DNA of 64,000 nucleotides from Sphaerotilus montanus (lineage in GTDB: Bacteria; Pseudomonadota; Gammaproteobacteria; Burkholderiales; Burkholderiaceae_C), in NCBI RefSeq assembly GCF_013410775.1, contig NZ_JACCFH010000001.1, forward strand, positions 558,001-622,000, read 5' to 3'. Position numbers and translations under genes: made by a program. How positions within the stretch are numbered: position 1 is the first letter of the stretch; every line of letters starts with the position of its first letter. The notes beneath the pieces were generated by a model, which saw only the letters and a program-made list of their open reading frames with translations, was not told the origin of the DNA and did not search any database. Positions 55,860-64,000 of the stretch are shown one piece after another.

Positions 55860-56543
55860 TCACCAGTGTCGCTCGATCAGCCCGATCCGGCGCCCGATCC
55901 GGCTGACCAGCAGGTGGTACTTCAAGCGCCAGCCGTCCATCGGCGACTGGGTGGGCGCAGGCGGCGGTGGCAATCCACGCGCCGCTTCGAAGCTCGCCCG
56001 CGACAGGTAGATCATCACCGCGGTCTTGTACGGCAGGTGGATCACGCGGCCAAAGTCGAACCCCGCCTGCACCAGCCGCAGCAGCACCTTGCGGTTGCGG
56101 ATGTCCGGCTCGCCGACCAGCCGCTGGACCGAAGGGTCACGGAAGATCCAGGCCGCGATGGCCTGGAAGGTGTAGTACGCGGCAGCCGGCAGCGGTTTCT
56201 CGACCGGGCCGAGCATCAGGTGAAAACCCCGGTCACCCTGCAACACCGGGTAGAACCGACGCAGATCATCGGCGTTCACGTCGTACGACTGGAACATGAA
56301 CAAGCGCTCGCCCGTGGACGCCAGGATGCCGAAGATGACATCGCAGGTGCCGCTGGCCTCGATTCCGGCGAACTTCTCGCGGATCTCCGCCACCGTCTTG
56401 CCCTGCAGGCCCCAGAAGCGGGCGTAGTCGCGGCTGAACCAGTCGTGCAGCAGCGGCGCATCCTCGTCGAGCACCATCTTGCGCAGCACGACGGTGCCGC
56501 TGGGGCCGAACGGAACCTCGAGCGGCGTGGACGGCGCGCTCAT
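55860..56543 (-). CDS. GNAT acetyltransferase of the IucB/RhbD (siderophore) type
   Basis: A 227-residue acyltransferase. Patterns LHDWFSRDYARFWGLQGKT, RLFMFQSYDVNADDLRRFYP, HLMLGPVEKPLP, AAWIFRDPSVQRLVGEPDIR and NRKVLLRLVQAGFDFGRVIHL match the Acetyltransf_8 family that acetylates hydroxylamines or amines in siderophore synthesis (IucB, AlcB, RhbD). The start overlaps the stop of the upstream unknown gene (ATGA). There are no NIS synthetases, mono-oxygenases or TonB receptors nearby, so the product is unlikely to be a classic siderophore made only here. The substrate remains unknown. Confidence 0.78.
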   Translation of the reverse strand: MSAPSTPLEVPFGPSGTVVLRKMVLDEDAPLLHDWFSRDYARFWGLQGKTVAEIREKFAGIEASGTCDVIFGILASTGERLFMFQSYDVNADDLRRFYPVLQGDRGFHLMLGPVEKPLPAAAYYTFQAIAAWIFRDPSVQRLVGEPDIRNRKVLLRLVQAGFDFGRVIHLPYKTAVMIYLSRASFEAARGLPPPPAPTQSPMDGWRLKYHLLVSRIGRRIGLIERHW

Positions 56544-57853
56544 GCCGGCACACCAGTCGGTGCACCCTGCAGGTTCGTTCGGGTTTCCAGCAGGGCCAGC
56601 AAGGGCTGCAGGGAGGGGCCGCAGGCGCGGGTGCGCAGATCATCCAGCGTGATCGTCGTCGACTGGTAGCGCTGCAGGGTGCGGTGGGTGGCGTCCAGCT
56701 CCTGACGGCAGAACGGGAACACCAGCTCCGTCGCCAGCCGCAGGCGGCGCGCGGCCGACACCCGCACATCACCGCCGACTTGGTCGATCAGATAGCCGCC
56801 GTTGCCCGAATTCACCAGACTGGCATTCACCAGCGCCGTGCGCACCTCGGGCATCTCCAGCTCGTCCAGCAGTGCCAGCACGACCTGGATGAAATTACCC
56901 ATCACCGTGCGGTCGTCATACCCCTCGCCGGGCACATGGTAGGACTTGTCCAGACAGTTCTTCACCAGCGCCTGCTCGGCCTCGTTCAGGACGCCGTCGC
57001 GGGACTGGAGGCTCCACAGGGACTGCGCGCACAGATACTGCGTCAGGCGGACCAGCAACTCCAGACGGGACGTGGCGTAGACATAGGCATAGAACTCGTC
57101 CCAGTCGCCGATGCTGTTCAGCGCGCGCAAGGCCTCCACCGAGTCCAGCGGCTTGTCGAAGGTGCCGTTCATCGTCACATCGAGGAAGTCGAGGATCAGC
57201 TTCTTGCTCCCCGCACAGCCCTTGCCGCCCGCGGAGATCAGCGTGCCGGAGCCGTCGGCCATCTCGTAGAGTTCGGCGGCCGTCAGCGGGTCGTCGTGCA
57301 GCACGGCCAGATCGCCCCGCTCCATGAACGTGCGCACGATCATGAACGGCCCGACGCCCAGCGTGAAGAACGCGGTCTCGAGCGCCGGCAGCGACGTGAT
57401 CGGGTTGCTGCGCTTGCGCGCCAGATAGGCGGGCCAGGCGGCACCCAGCTTCGAGAAGACATAGCCCTGGCGCAGCGTCAGCCGCGGGCCGGACAGGCCG
57501 CGGCGGCGGATGTAGTCGTTGCGCAGCAGCGTGGTGAACTGCAGCGCGTCGCCCCACACGGCCATCACCTGGCGCAGCGCCGTCACGTTGATCGGCAGAC
57601 CGTTGCGAGAGCCTTCGAACTTGCAGATCTTGTGCTCGGTCTCGATCACTTCCTTGTAGACGTCGGGGCCGGTGTTGTTTTCTCCGATCTGCCGACCATC
57701 ATGGGAATGGAAAGTGCAGATGCCGTTCCAGACGTCATAATCGAATTCCATGTTCGGTCGCTGGTACGGCGGAGGCTTCAGCACGGAATACATCCGTACG
57801 GCCATCCGGTTGAAGCGCTTGGAATAGAACAGTTTTTTCGCCAGAGCCGACAT
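56540..57853 (-). CDS. Unknown 437-residue protein coupled to an IucB-like acetyltransferase
   Basis: From the ATG at 57853 (MSALAKKLFYSKRFNRMAVR) the protein shows no signal peptide and no family I recognise. Conserved-looking stretches are NGICTFHSHDGRQIGENNTG, FEGSRNGLPINVTALRQVM, GWPAYLARKR-like basic segments and GSGTLISAGGKGCAGSKKLI. The C-terminal half is helical, with LLDELEMPEVRTALVNASLV. It overlaps the acetyltransferase gene by ATGA, so the two are made together. The pair lies on the minus strand between ileS and lspA. It may be an enzyme or binding partner in making an acylated small molecule; that is inference. Confidence 0.72.
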   Translation of the reverse strand: MSALAKKLFYSKRFNRMAVRMYSVLKPPPYQRPNMEFDYDVWNGICTFHSHDGRQIGENNTGPDVYKEVIETEHKICKFEGSRNGLPINVTALRQVMAVWGDALQFTTLLRNDYIRRRGLSGPRLTLRQGYVFSKLGAAWPAYLARKRSNPITSLPALETAFFTLGVGPFMIVRTFMERGDLAVLHDDPLTAAELYEMADGSGTLISAGGKGCAGSKKLILDFLDVTMNGTFDKPLDSVEALRALNSIGDWDEFYAYVYATSRLELLVRLTQYLCAQSLWSLQSRDGVLNEAEQALVKNCLDKSYHVPGEGYDDRTVMGNFIQVVLALLDELEMPEVRTALVNASLVNSGNGGYLIDQVGGDVRVSAARRLRLATELVFPFCRQELDATHRTLQRYQSTTITLDDLRTRACGPSLQPLLALLETRTNLQGAPTGVPA

Positions 57854-58224
57854 CGAGTGCAATCTGCTGTTGTTGATTGTTGATAGTTGAGTTTCTGACA
57901 GGTCCCGTGTCCGCAATGCCCACCCGCAGACAGGACCCATCCCCACCGCCCCGGTCCGGTCATCATCTTTCCGGACTTCCGTCTGCACTTTGCCGACCCT
58001 TCCTGCTCATGGGCAAGGCTGTGCAGACCAACAATTGGACACCAATAGTCCAATCGAGCAAAATTTCACGAACTTTTTTTGCAAGTTTTTTCAAATTTCG
58101 CTATTGGGGTCATGGTCCCCTGCATCCCTGCGTCCGGCTGCGTGGTCACGTCCATCCGATTTCACGTTTACAGTGCCGCCCTGATCTGTCCCAGAACTCC
58201 CTCAGCCCTCTCAGGTGGCCGCCG
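57854..58224. other. Divergent intergenic region upstream of lspA and the unknown gene
   Basis: No gene recognised. It is AT-rich near 58025-58110 (AAATTTCACGAACTTTTTTT) and holds the inverted repeat at 58034-58054. It likely contains the promoters for both divergent units. Confidence 0.5.
58034..58054. promoter_or_regulatory. Inverted repeat, possible operator
   Basis: ATTGGAC (58034-58040) and GTCCAAT (58048-58054) form a 7-bp inverted repeat with a 7-bp spacer, one helical turn and a half between centres. It lies about 180 bp before the unknown gene and 170 bp before lspA. The regulator is unknown. Confidence 0.45.
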
Positions 58225-58755
58225 ATGCGCTCCAAGTCCCGTTCATCCCTGTCCCGCTCCTCCTCGGCCTCGCTGACGCCCTGGCTGGTGCTGGCACTGC
58301 TGGTCATCGCCGCTGACCAGGCCACCAAGTGGCTGATCATTCCCCGCTTCCAGCTCGGCGACGGCCAGGTCATCACCAGCTTCTTCAACCTCGTGCGGGT
58401 CCACAACACCGGTGCGGCGTTCTCGTTCCTCGCGCAGGCTGCCGGCTGGCAGCGCTGGTTCTTCATCGGTCTGGGGGCCGCCGCCTCGGTGATGTTCATC
58501 TGGATGCTGAAGAAGCACGCCGAGCAGCGTCTGTTCAGCTTCAGCGTGGCAATGCTGCTGGGCGGAGCCATCGGCAACGTCATCGACCGTGCATGGCACG
58601 GCTACGTGGTGGACTTCCTGCAATTCCACTGGGACTGGCTCGCACCGCTCTTTCCGGGCGGCTACTTCCCGTCGTTCAATGTCGCCGACTGCGCCATCAC
58701 GGCCGGGGCGATCGGGCTGATCCTGGACGAGCTGTTGCGGGTGCGCCGCAGTTGA
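58225..58755 (+). CDS. lspA: Lipoprotein signal peptidase
   Basis: A 176-residue inner-membrane aspartic peptidase that removes signal peptides from prolipoproteins. Four helices are present. The catalytic aspartates are D121 in [15 protein letters not shown] and D155 in [22 protein letters not shown] is also conserved. The serine-rich N-terminus ([20 protein letters not shown]) is longer than in E. coli; a start at 58225 is the best option. The usual ribF-ileS-lspA operon is interrupted here by two minus-strand genes, so lspA must have its own promoter. Confidence 0.95.
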   Translation: MRSKSRSSLSRSSSASLTPWLVLALLVIAADQATKWLIIPRFQLGDGQVITSFFNLVRVHNTGAAFSFLAQAAGWQRWFFIGLGAAASVMFIWMLKKHAEQRLFSFSVAMLLGGAIGNVIDRAWHGYVVDFLQFHWDWLAPLFPGGYFPSFNVADCAITAGAIGLILDELLRVRRS

Positions 58756-58848
58756 GCGGCCGGGGCGGCTCCTTCGGGTGATGTCCCGATGGCGGTGACG
58801 CCGGTCGGCTCCTATCGTCCGACATCGAATCAGGAGCGCGACCCGACC

Positions 58849-59691
58849 ATGAGCCCGACCCACCCCACCTCGGACGACACGCCCGACACGCGCCCCGACG
58901 ACACCGCCCCCGCCACCCGCGATGCGCCACCCATCCGCCTGCGCCACATCGGCTTCGCCGATCCGCTGCGCTGGCTGCTGCGGGGTCTGCACGACTACCT
59001 CGCCCACCCCGCCATCAGCCTGTTCTATGGCGTGTGTTTCATGGCCATGGGCTGGACACTGATGAAGGTGTACGAGAACGCGCCCGCGTACACGATGGCG
59101 CTGTCGGCCGGCTTCCTGCTGATGGGGCCATTCTTCTGCATGGGGCTCTACCAGATGTCGATGCGGCTGGAGCGCGGCCTGGTGCCCGACTTCGGCGACT
59201 CGCTGACGGCCTGGGACACCCGCACCGGCCAGATGGCCATCTTCGGCTTCGTGCTGCTGGTGCTGGAGATGCTGTGGGGCCGGGCGACGATGGTGATCTT
59301 CGCCGTCAGCTTCGACGGCATGCCCGATCTCAAGGGCTCGCTGCTGGCCCTGCTCGACCCGGAGAACCTCGGCTTCATCGTCACCTACCTCGGCGTGAGC
59401 ACCCTCTTCGGCGGCCTGATCTTCTCGATCAGCGTGGTGAGCATCCCGATGATGCTCGACCGCCAGGTGGACGCCATCACCGCCGGGCTGACCAGCCTGC
59501 GCCTGGTGCTGAACCAGCCGGTCGTGATGGTGTGGTGGGCGGTGCTGATCGCCGTGCTGATGGTGCTGGCGATGCTGCCGTGGTTCCTGGGACTGCTGTT
59601 CATCGGGCCGGTCGTGGGGCACGCGAGCTGGCATGCCTACCGGGCCACCGTCATCGACGAAGGCAGCGACGAGGCCGACACCTCGGCCTGA
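58849..59691 (+). CDS. DUF2189 family membrane protein
   Basis: A 280-residue protein from the ATG at 58849 (MSPTHPTSDDTPDTRPDD). A short acidic N-terminus precedes IRLRHIGFADPLRWLLRGLHDYLAHP, then six membrane helices including FYGVCFMAMGWTLM, AGFLLMGPFFCMGLYQMSMRLERGL and TLFGGLIFSISVVSIPMMLD. This matches DUF2189, whose members often lie near cytochrome-c oxidase or other respiratory genes. There are none here. Function unknown. Confidence 0.85.
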   Translation: MSPTHPTSDDTPDTRPDDTAPATRDAPPIRLRHIGFADPLRWLLRGLHDYLAHPAISLFYGVCFMAMGWTLMKVYENAPAYTMALSAGFLLMGPFFCMGLYQMSMRLERGLVPDFGDSLTAWDTRTGQMAIFGFVLLVLEMLWGRATMVIFAVSFDGMPDLKGSLLALLDPENLGFIVTYLGVSTLFGGLIFSISVVSIPMMLDRQVDAITAGLTSLRLVLNQPVVMVWWAVLIAVLMVLAMLPWFLGLLFIGPVVGHASWHAYRATVIDEGSDEADTSA

Positions 59692-59705
59692 CCCCCGTCA
59701 GCGGA

Positions 59706-60689
59706 TCACAGCGTCAGGATCGTGCAGCCGGTGGTGGCGCGGGATTCCAGATCGCGGTGGGCCTGGGCGACCTGTTCGAGCGGGTAGCGCTGCGCGATCG
59801 GGATCGTCACCGCGCCGGAGCTGACCATCGCGAACAGTTCCTCGGCCAGGGCCTGCGTGCCTTCGCGGGTGGCGATGTGGGTGAACAGCGTCGGGCGCGT
59901 GACGTAGAGCGAGCCCTTGGCGCCGAGCACGCCGAGGTTCACCGGCGGGATCGGACCGGACGCATTGCCGTAGGTCGCCAGCAGGCCGAACGGCGCCAGG
60001 CAATCCAGCGAGCCCTCGAAGGTGTCCTTGCCGATCGAGTCGTAGACCACCTTCACGCCGCGGCCTTCGGTGATCTCGCGCACGCGGGCAGCGAAGTTCT
60101 CGCTGCGGTAGTTGATGGCGTGGGTGGCGCCGTGCTGCAGCGCGAGCAGGCACTTGTCCGGGCTGCCCGCGGTGGCGATCAGGTTCAGCCCCATCGCGCG
60201 CGCCCACTGGCAGGCGATCAGGCCGACGCCCCCGGCGGCGGCGTGGAACAGCACGAAGTCGCCCGGTTGCAGCCCGCCCTGCGGCTGGGTGCGGCGCAGC
60301 AGGTAGGCGGCGGTCATGCCCTTGAGCATCATCGCGGCACCGGTCTCGACGTCGATGCCGTCCGGCAACTGCACCACGCACTTCGCCGGCATCACCCGCA
60401 CCTCGCAGTAGCTGCCCGGCGGCTGGCTGGCGTAGGCGACGCGGTCACCGACCTGCAGGTGCGTGACGCCTGCGCCCACCGACTCGACCACACCGGCAGC
60501 CTCCATGCCGAGCGTCAGCGGCAGCGCGTTGGGGTAGAGGCCGGTGCGCTGGTAGACGTCGATGAAGTTCAGTCCGACGGCGTGGTGGCGGATGCGCACC
60601 TCGCCCGGGCCGGGCTCACCGACGGGCAGGTCGACGAGCTGCATCACGTCGGGGCCGCCGAAGGCGGCGATCTGGATGGCACGGGGCAT
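59706..60689 (-). CDS. qor: Quinone oxidoreductase (zeta-crystallin-like)
   Basis: A 327-residue zinc-free MDR-family NADPH reductase. It starts MPRAIQIAAFGGPDVMQLVD at 60689. The substrate half has GLNFIDVYQRTGLYPNALPL and GMEAAGVVESVGAGVTHLQV; the Rossmann half has VLFHAAAGGVGLIACQWARA and ATAGSPDKCLLALQHGATHA. The long frame to 60713 lacks a better start. It reduces quinones or enones by one or two electrons. Divergent from an EamA transporter; separate transcription is likely. Confidence 0.92.
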   Translation of the reverse strand: MPRAIQIAAFGGPDVMQLVDLPVGEPGPGEVRIRHHAVGLNFIDVYQRTGLYPNALPLTLGMEAAGVVESVGAGVTHLQVGDRVAYASQPPGSYCEVRVMPAKCVVQLPDGIDVETGAAMMLKGMTAAYLLRRTQPQGGLQPGDFVLFHAAAGGVGLIACQWARAMGLNLIATAGSPDKCLLALQHGATHAINYRSENFAARVREITEGRGVKVVYDSIGKDTFEGSLDCLAPFGLLATYGNASGPIPPVNLGVLGAKGSLYVTRPTLFTHIATREGTQALAEELFAMVSSGAVTIPIAQRYPLEQVAQAHRDLESRATTGCTILTL

Positions 60690-60836
60690 GGGGATTCTCC
60701 TGTCGGTCCGCAAGGGGGAATGCGCAGCTTACGGGATCGCAGGATCCGGTGCAGGGTGCAGACATCGCACGCCATGCGCGACACTGTGTGCCCGCCGTCC
60801 TCCGCAACGTCCTCGACCCCGAAGCCGCACAGAACC

Positions 60837-61781
60837 ATGACCCTCACGCCCCGCCTGATCGCGATGCTCACCCTTCCCCCGCTGATGTGGGCGGGCAATG
60901 CGGTGGTCGGCCGCATGACCGTGCCGCATGTGCCGCCGCTGATGCTCAATGCGATCCGCTGGGGCGTCGTGCTGCTGGTGCTGCTGGTGCTGGGCCGGCA
61001 GGCCATTGCCACGGCCGCGCGGCGTGGCGAGATCCTGGCCCGCTGGCGGCCGCTTGGACTGATGGGCCTGCTCGGGGTCGGCGCCTACAACGCGCTGCAG
61101 TACCTGGCCCTGACCACCTCGACGCCCATCAACGTGACGCTGATCGCCGCCAGCATGCCGCTGTGGATGCTGCTGGTCGGCGCCGTGTTCTACGCCGAAC
61201 GCCCGCGCAGCCCCCAGGTGATCGGTGCCGCGCTGTCGCTGGTCGGCGTGGCCACGGTGCTGGGCCGCGGGCAGCTGTCGGCACTGGCGGACGTGCAGTT
61301 CGTGCGAGGGGATGTGTACATGCTGGCGGCGGCGGCCAGCTGGGCCGGCTACAGCTGGATGCTCGCCCGCCCGCCGGCGTCGATGCGCGGCGAGGCCCGT
61401 CCGACGATCACGGATGCCGACGGCCAGCGCCGCGTCTGGCGCTGGGACGAGGCGCTGCTGGTGCAGGCGCTGTTCGGTGTGGTGTGGGCTGGTGGCGCAG
61501 CGGGCCTGGAGGCGGTGGTCTCGTCCCGCCAGCCCGAGTGGTCACCAGCCGTCGGGGCGGCCGTGCTCTACATCGTCATCGGACCGTCGCTCATCGCCTA
61601 TGCGCTGTGGGGACGGGCGGTGGCGGCCGTGGGGCCGACCACCGCCGGCATCTTCGCCAACCTCACGCCCCTGTTCGCCGCGCTGCTGTCCACCGCGCTA
61701 CTCGGCGAGGCGCCGCACGGCTACCACGCGGTGGCGTTCGCGCTGATCGTGGCGGGCATCCTGGTGTCCTCCAGGCGCTGA
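60837..61781 (+). CDS. EamA-family (DMT) transporter
   Basis: A 314-residue inner-membrane protein with ten helices in two EamA repeats: MLTLPPLMWAGNAVVGRMTV, ALTTSTPINVTLIAASMPLW, AERPRSPQVIGAALSLVGVA in the first and YMLAAAASWAGYSWMLARPP, GPTTAGIFANLTPLFAALLS, LGEAPHGYHAVAFALIVAG in the second. A soluble insertion (RGEARPTITDADGQRRVWRW) separates them, longer than usual. Substrate unknown; relatives export amino acids or other metabolites. Convergent with the next EamA gene, but only about 25% alike by eye. Confidence 0.88.
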   Translation: MTLTPRLIAMLTLPPLMWAGNAVVGRMTVPHVPPLMLNAIRWGVVLLVLLVLGRQAIATAARRGEILARWRPLGLMGLLGVGAYNALQYLALTTSTPINVTLIAASMPLWMLLVGAVFYAERPRSPQVIGAALSLVGVATVLGRGQLSALADVQFVRGDVYMLAAAASWAGYSWMLARPPASMRGEARPTITDADGQRRVWRWDEALLVQALFGVVWAGGAAGLEAVVSSRQPEWSPAVGAAVLYIVIGPSLIAYALWGRAVAAVGPTTAGIFANLTPLFAALLSTALLGEAPHGYHAVAFALIVAGILVSSRR

Positions 61782-61801
61782 CCGGTGCCCCGCCTGGCGC
61801 G

Positions 61802-62707
61802 TCAGCGCCAGCGCGCCAGCAACGCCACGCCGGCCAGCACCAGCAAGGTACCCGCCACGATCCAGGGCGTCATCGGCTCGCCCAGGATCAGCACGCCCAT
61901 CACGATCGTGCTCATCGGCCCGACCAGCCCGGTCTGCGCGGCCAGCCCGGCACCGAGCCGCTCGATGCCCAGCATCACCAGAATGACCGGTGCGAAGGTG
62001 CAGGCCGTGGCGTTGAGCAGCGACAGCCACAACACCGGCGTCGGCACCTCGAACACGGAAGCCACCGGCCGCAGCACCACGAACTGTCCGATGCACAGCA
62101 CGCAGGCCACGGTGGTCGCCAGCCCGGTCAGCCGCAGCGCGCCAAGGCGGTTGACCTCCTGCCCGCTCTGCACGAGGTAGATGGCATAGCTCAGCGCACT
62201 GCCGAACACCAGCGCGGCACCGAGCCCGACATGGGGGCCGAGGTCGGTCATCTCGCGGCCGAAGACCACCAGCACCCCCGAGTAGCTCACCCCCAGCGCC
62301 ATGAGCTGCCGGCGCGTGACCCGCCTGCCGTGCAGCACCACGCCGAGGAACAGCACCAGCGTCGGGTTGAGGTAGAGGATCAGCCGCTCCAGGCTGGCGC
62401 TGATGTAGGCCAGCCCGGCGAAATCGAGGAAGCTCGCCAGGTAATAGCCGGAGAACCCCAGGCCGATCACCGCCACGACATCGCGCCGTGTCAGCGCCGG
62501 CTTGCCGCGGCTGGCCCACCACGCCAGCGCCACGAACAGCGGCAGCGCGAACAGCATGCGCAGCATCAGCAGCGTGACCGCATCGACCCCGTGCCGATAG
62601 GCCAGCTTGACGATGATCGCCTTGCCCGAAAATGCAATCGACCCGGTCAGCGCGAACGCCAGACCGGGCCAGAGCTTCGGGCGGACAGGAGCCGCCGTGG
62701 AGATCAG
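61802..62707 (-). CDS. EamA-family (DMT) transporter with a likely CTG start
   Basis: About 301 residues with two EamA repeats: AFALTGSIAFSGKAIIVKLA, VIGLGFSGYYLASFLDFAGL, SLERLILYLNPTLVLFLGVV in the first and AALVFGSALSYAIYLVQSGQ, LGAGLAAQTGLVGPMSTIVM, LGEPMTPWIVAGTLLVLAGV in the second. No ATG, GTG or TTG lies near the expected N-terminus (ALISTAAPVRPKLWPGLAFA). A CTG at 62705-62707 overlaps the dctP stop as CTGA, so coupled initiation at CTG is the simplest reading. The long frame extends upstream inside dctP. Confidence 0.78.
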   Translation of the reverse strand: MISTAAPVRPKLWPGLAFALTGSIAFSGKAIIVKLAYRHGVDAVTLLMLRMLFALPLFVALAWWASRGKPALTRRDVVAVIGLGFSGYYLASFLDFAGLAYISASLERLILYLNPTLVLFLGVVLHGRRVTRRQLMALGVSYSGVLVVFGREMTDLGPHVGLGAALVFGSALSYAIYLVQSGQEVNRLGALRLTGLATTVACVLCIGQFVVLRPVASVFEVPTPVLWLSLLNATACTFAPVILVMLGIERLGAGLAAQTGLVGPMSTIVMGVLILGEPMTPWIVAGTLLVLAGVALLARWR

Positions 62708-63786
62708 AGCTTCTGCGTTTGCATGAAGTCGTCGAAACCGGCTTCGGCGAAGCGGAACCACAGGTTCTGGTCGGCGCGGAACTTGGCGTAGTCGGCGTAG
62801 ACTTTCTTCCAGTTCGGGTTCTTGTCGCCGATTTCGGCGTAGAGCGCCATCGATTCCTTGAACGCCAGATCCATCACGTCCTTCGGGAATCGGAACAGCT
62901 TGGTTCCACCTGATACCAGTGTCTTGAGCGCAGCCGGATTGCGACCGTCGTACTTGGCCTGCATGTCGACGTGGGCGTAGGCCGCTGCAGCCTCGACGAT
63001 GGCCTTGTACTCGGGGGTCAGCGCATCGAACGCCTTCTGGTTGATGAAGAAGTCCAGCTGCGGACCACCTTCCCACCAGCCCGGGTAGGCGTAGTTCGGG
63101 GCAACCTTGTTGAAGCCGAGCTTCTGGTCATCGTAGGGACCGACCCACTCGGCGGCATCGATGGTGCCTTTCTCCAGCGCCTGGTAGATCTCGCCGCCGG
63201 GGATGTTCTGCGGCACGCCACCCATGCGCTCCAGGACCTTGCCAGCAAAGCCGCCAACGCGCATCTTCATGCCCTTGACGTCCGCCACCGAGGTGACCGG
63301 CTTGCGGTACCAGCCGCCCATCTGTGCGCCGGTGTTGCCGCCGGGGAAGTTGACGATGTTGTACGTCTTGTAGAACTCGCGCATCAGCTTCAGGCCGTTG
63401 CCCTCGTACATCCACGCCGTCATCTGGCGGCTGTTCAGGCCGAAGGGAATGGCGCAGCCCAGCGCGAAGGTCTCGTCCTTGCCGAAGAAGTAGTACGGCG
63501 CGGTGTGGGCCATTTCAACGGTGCCGTTCTGCACGCCGTCGACCACGCCGAAGGCCGGCATCAGTTCGCCACCCGGGTGAACGGAGATCTGGAACTTGCC
63601 GCCCGTCATGGCGGCGACCTTCTTCGAGAACTCGTCTGCCGCACCGAAGATCGTGTCGAGCGACTTCGGGAAGCTCGACGCCAGACGCCAGCGGATGTTG
63701 GCCTGGGCGTGGACGATGGCAGGCGCGGCGCCCGCGGCGAGCACGCCGGCCAGACCGGTGTGGCGGATGAAATTGCGACGTTCCAT
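62704..63786 (-). CDS. dctP: TRAP transporter solute-binding protein, TakP/DctP family
   Basis: A 360-residue periplasmic protein from the ATG at 63786 (MERRNFIRHTGLAGVLAAGA), whose RRNFIR motif suggests Tat export. Family marks: WRLASSFPKSLDTIFGAADE, KFQISVHPGGELMPAFGVVD, GGWYRKPVTSVADVKGMKMR, GGEIYQALEKGTIDAAEWVG and APNYAYPGWWEGGPQLDFFI. The YPGWWE/GP block is typical of TakP-like proteins that bind 2-oxo acids as a dimer. There are no DctM/DctQ membrane genes in the window; the gene is coupled instead to an EamA transporter. Partner membrane subunits may be elsewhere. Confidence 0.9.
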   Translation of the reverse strand: MERRNFIRHTGLAGVLAAGAAPAIVHAQANIRWRLASSFPKSLDTIFGAADEFSKKVAAMTGGKFQISVHPGGELMPAFGVVDGVQNGTVEMAHTAPYYFFGKDETFALGCAIPFGLNSRQMTAWMYEGNGLKLMREFYKTYNIVNFPGGNTGAQMGGWYRKPVTSVADVKGMKMRVGGFAGKVLERMGGVPQNIPGGEIYQALEKGTIDAAEWVGPYDDQKLGFNKVAPNYAYPGWWEGGPQLDFFINQKAFDALTPEYKAIVEAAAAYAHVDMQAKYDGRNPAALKTLVSGGTKLFRFPKDVMDLAFKESMALYAEIGDKNPNWKKVYADYAKFRADQNLWFRFAEAGFDDFMQTQKL

Positions 63787-63885
63787 GCGAAGGCTCCTGA
63801 GTGTCTTGGGTGGTGTGAAGCGAAATGCAGAGGACTGCAGACTGCCGGCGATTCTAGGAATGCCCTTGCAGCAAAGCCACAAGGG

Positions 63886-64000
63886 TTACCCCTGCGCAAT
63901 AGTACGTAGGGGCGACGGCACGCCCAGCCGCACGCTCCAGTCGTGCATCTGCCGGGCAAGCTGCGGCTCGACCGGGATGCCGGTGCGGCGGCGCTCGGCG
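63886..64000 (-). CDS. Partial gene at the right edge, C-terminal fragment
   Basis: The minus strand reads ERRRTGIPVEPQLARQMHDW then SVRLGVPSPLRTIAQG and a TAA stop at 63886-63888. That leaves about 37 residues of the C-terminus in the window. The pattern (E...ARxxxxWxxRLGVPSPL) recalls the end of ketopantoate reductase (PanE/ApbA), where a conserved LGVPTP segment follows an EID block, but the fragment is too short to be sure. Confidence 0.35.
   Translation of the reverse strand, partial: AERRRTGIPVEPQLARQMHDWSVRLGVPSPLRTIAQG

Noticed and set aside
59034-60836. Plus-strand extension of the EamA frame upstream of 60837
   Set aside because: It runs through the DUF2189 gene and antisense to qor; the EamA family start is at 60837.

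Overview
The window looks like the chromosome of a high-GC betaproteobacterium, probably order Burkholderiales near the Leptothrix/Sphaerotilus/Ideonella group. I infer this from the rplU-rpmA-obgE-proB block, the six PEP-CTERM (exosortase-substrate) proteins, and small families such as DUF1841, DUF2189 and NnrU. Species assignment is not possible by eye.

Positions 1-8682 are mobile accessory DNA. They hold, all on the minus strand, a small ORF, a tyrosine recombinase, a second large recombinase and a small third protein. This set matches the gamma-mobile-trio genes (gmtY, gmtZ, gmtX), read as a tightly coupled operon. Downstream of gmtX, where cargo is expected, is the C-terminal part of a CBASS-type nucleotidyltransferase (CD-NTase). 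Its catalytic N-terminus has been lost at an IS3-family element, which itself carries a nested IS1182-family element with an exact 5-bp target duplication. The right end of the island lies somewhere in 8683-8958.

From about 8959 to the right edge the DNA is ordinary chromosome. 8959-14162 holds a PEP-CTERM gene, proB, obgE, rpmA and rplU, the divergent ispB, and two identical tRNA-Pro(CGG) genes. 14319-22921 is metabolic: an HpcH/HpaI aldolase; a coupled ThuA-like, Gfo/Idh/MocA and MFS operon with a divergent AraC regulator joined to an MgtC-like membrane protein; and malonyl-CoA synthetase with an enoyl-CoA hydratase. 22989-27044 encodes a secreted M6 metalloprotease and two PEP-CTERM proteins. 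27156-41407 holds transporters (TauE/SafE, Bcr-type MFS, a LolD/FtsX-like ABC system with a CrtC-like protein, an MsbA-like exporter), miaA, a GGDEF protein, a PilZ protein, a broken osmC-like gene, thyA-folA, NnrU and exonuclease III.

41504-44057 is a tandem array of three PEP-CTERM genes with similar terminators and shared upstream sequence blocks. Next come an RlpA-like lipoprotein, murB, yajQ, a paired acyl-CoA dehydrogenase operon, a pseudouridine synthase and two paralogous secreted proteins of unknown function. The usual ribF-ileS-lspA order is split by a minus-strand pair, an unknown 437-residue protein coupled to an IucB-like acetyltransferase. The window closes with a DUF2189 membrane protein, a quinone oxidoreductase, two EamA transporters, a TRAP solute-binding protein and a partial gene running off the right edge. 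No exosortase is present here.
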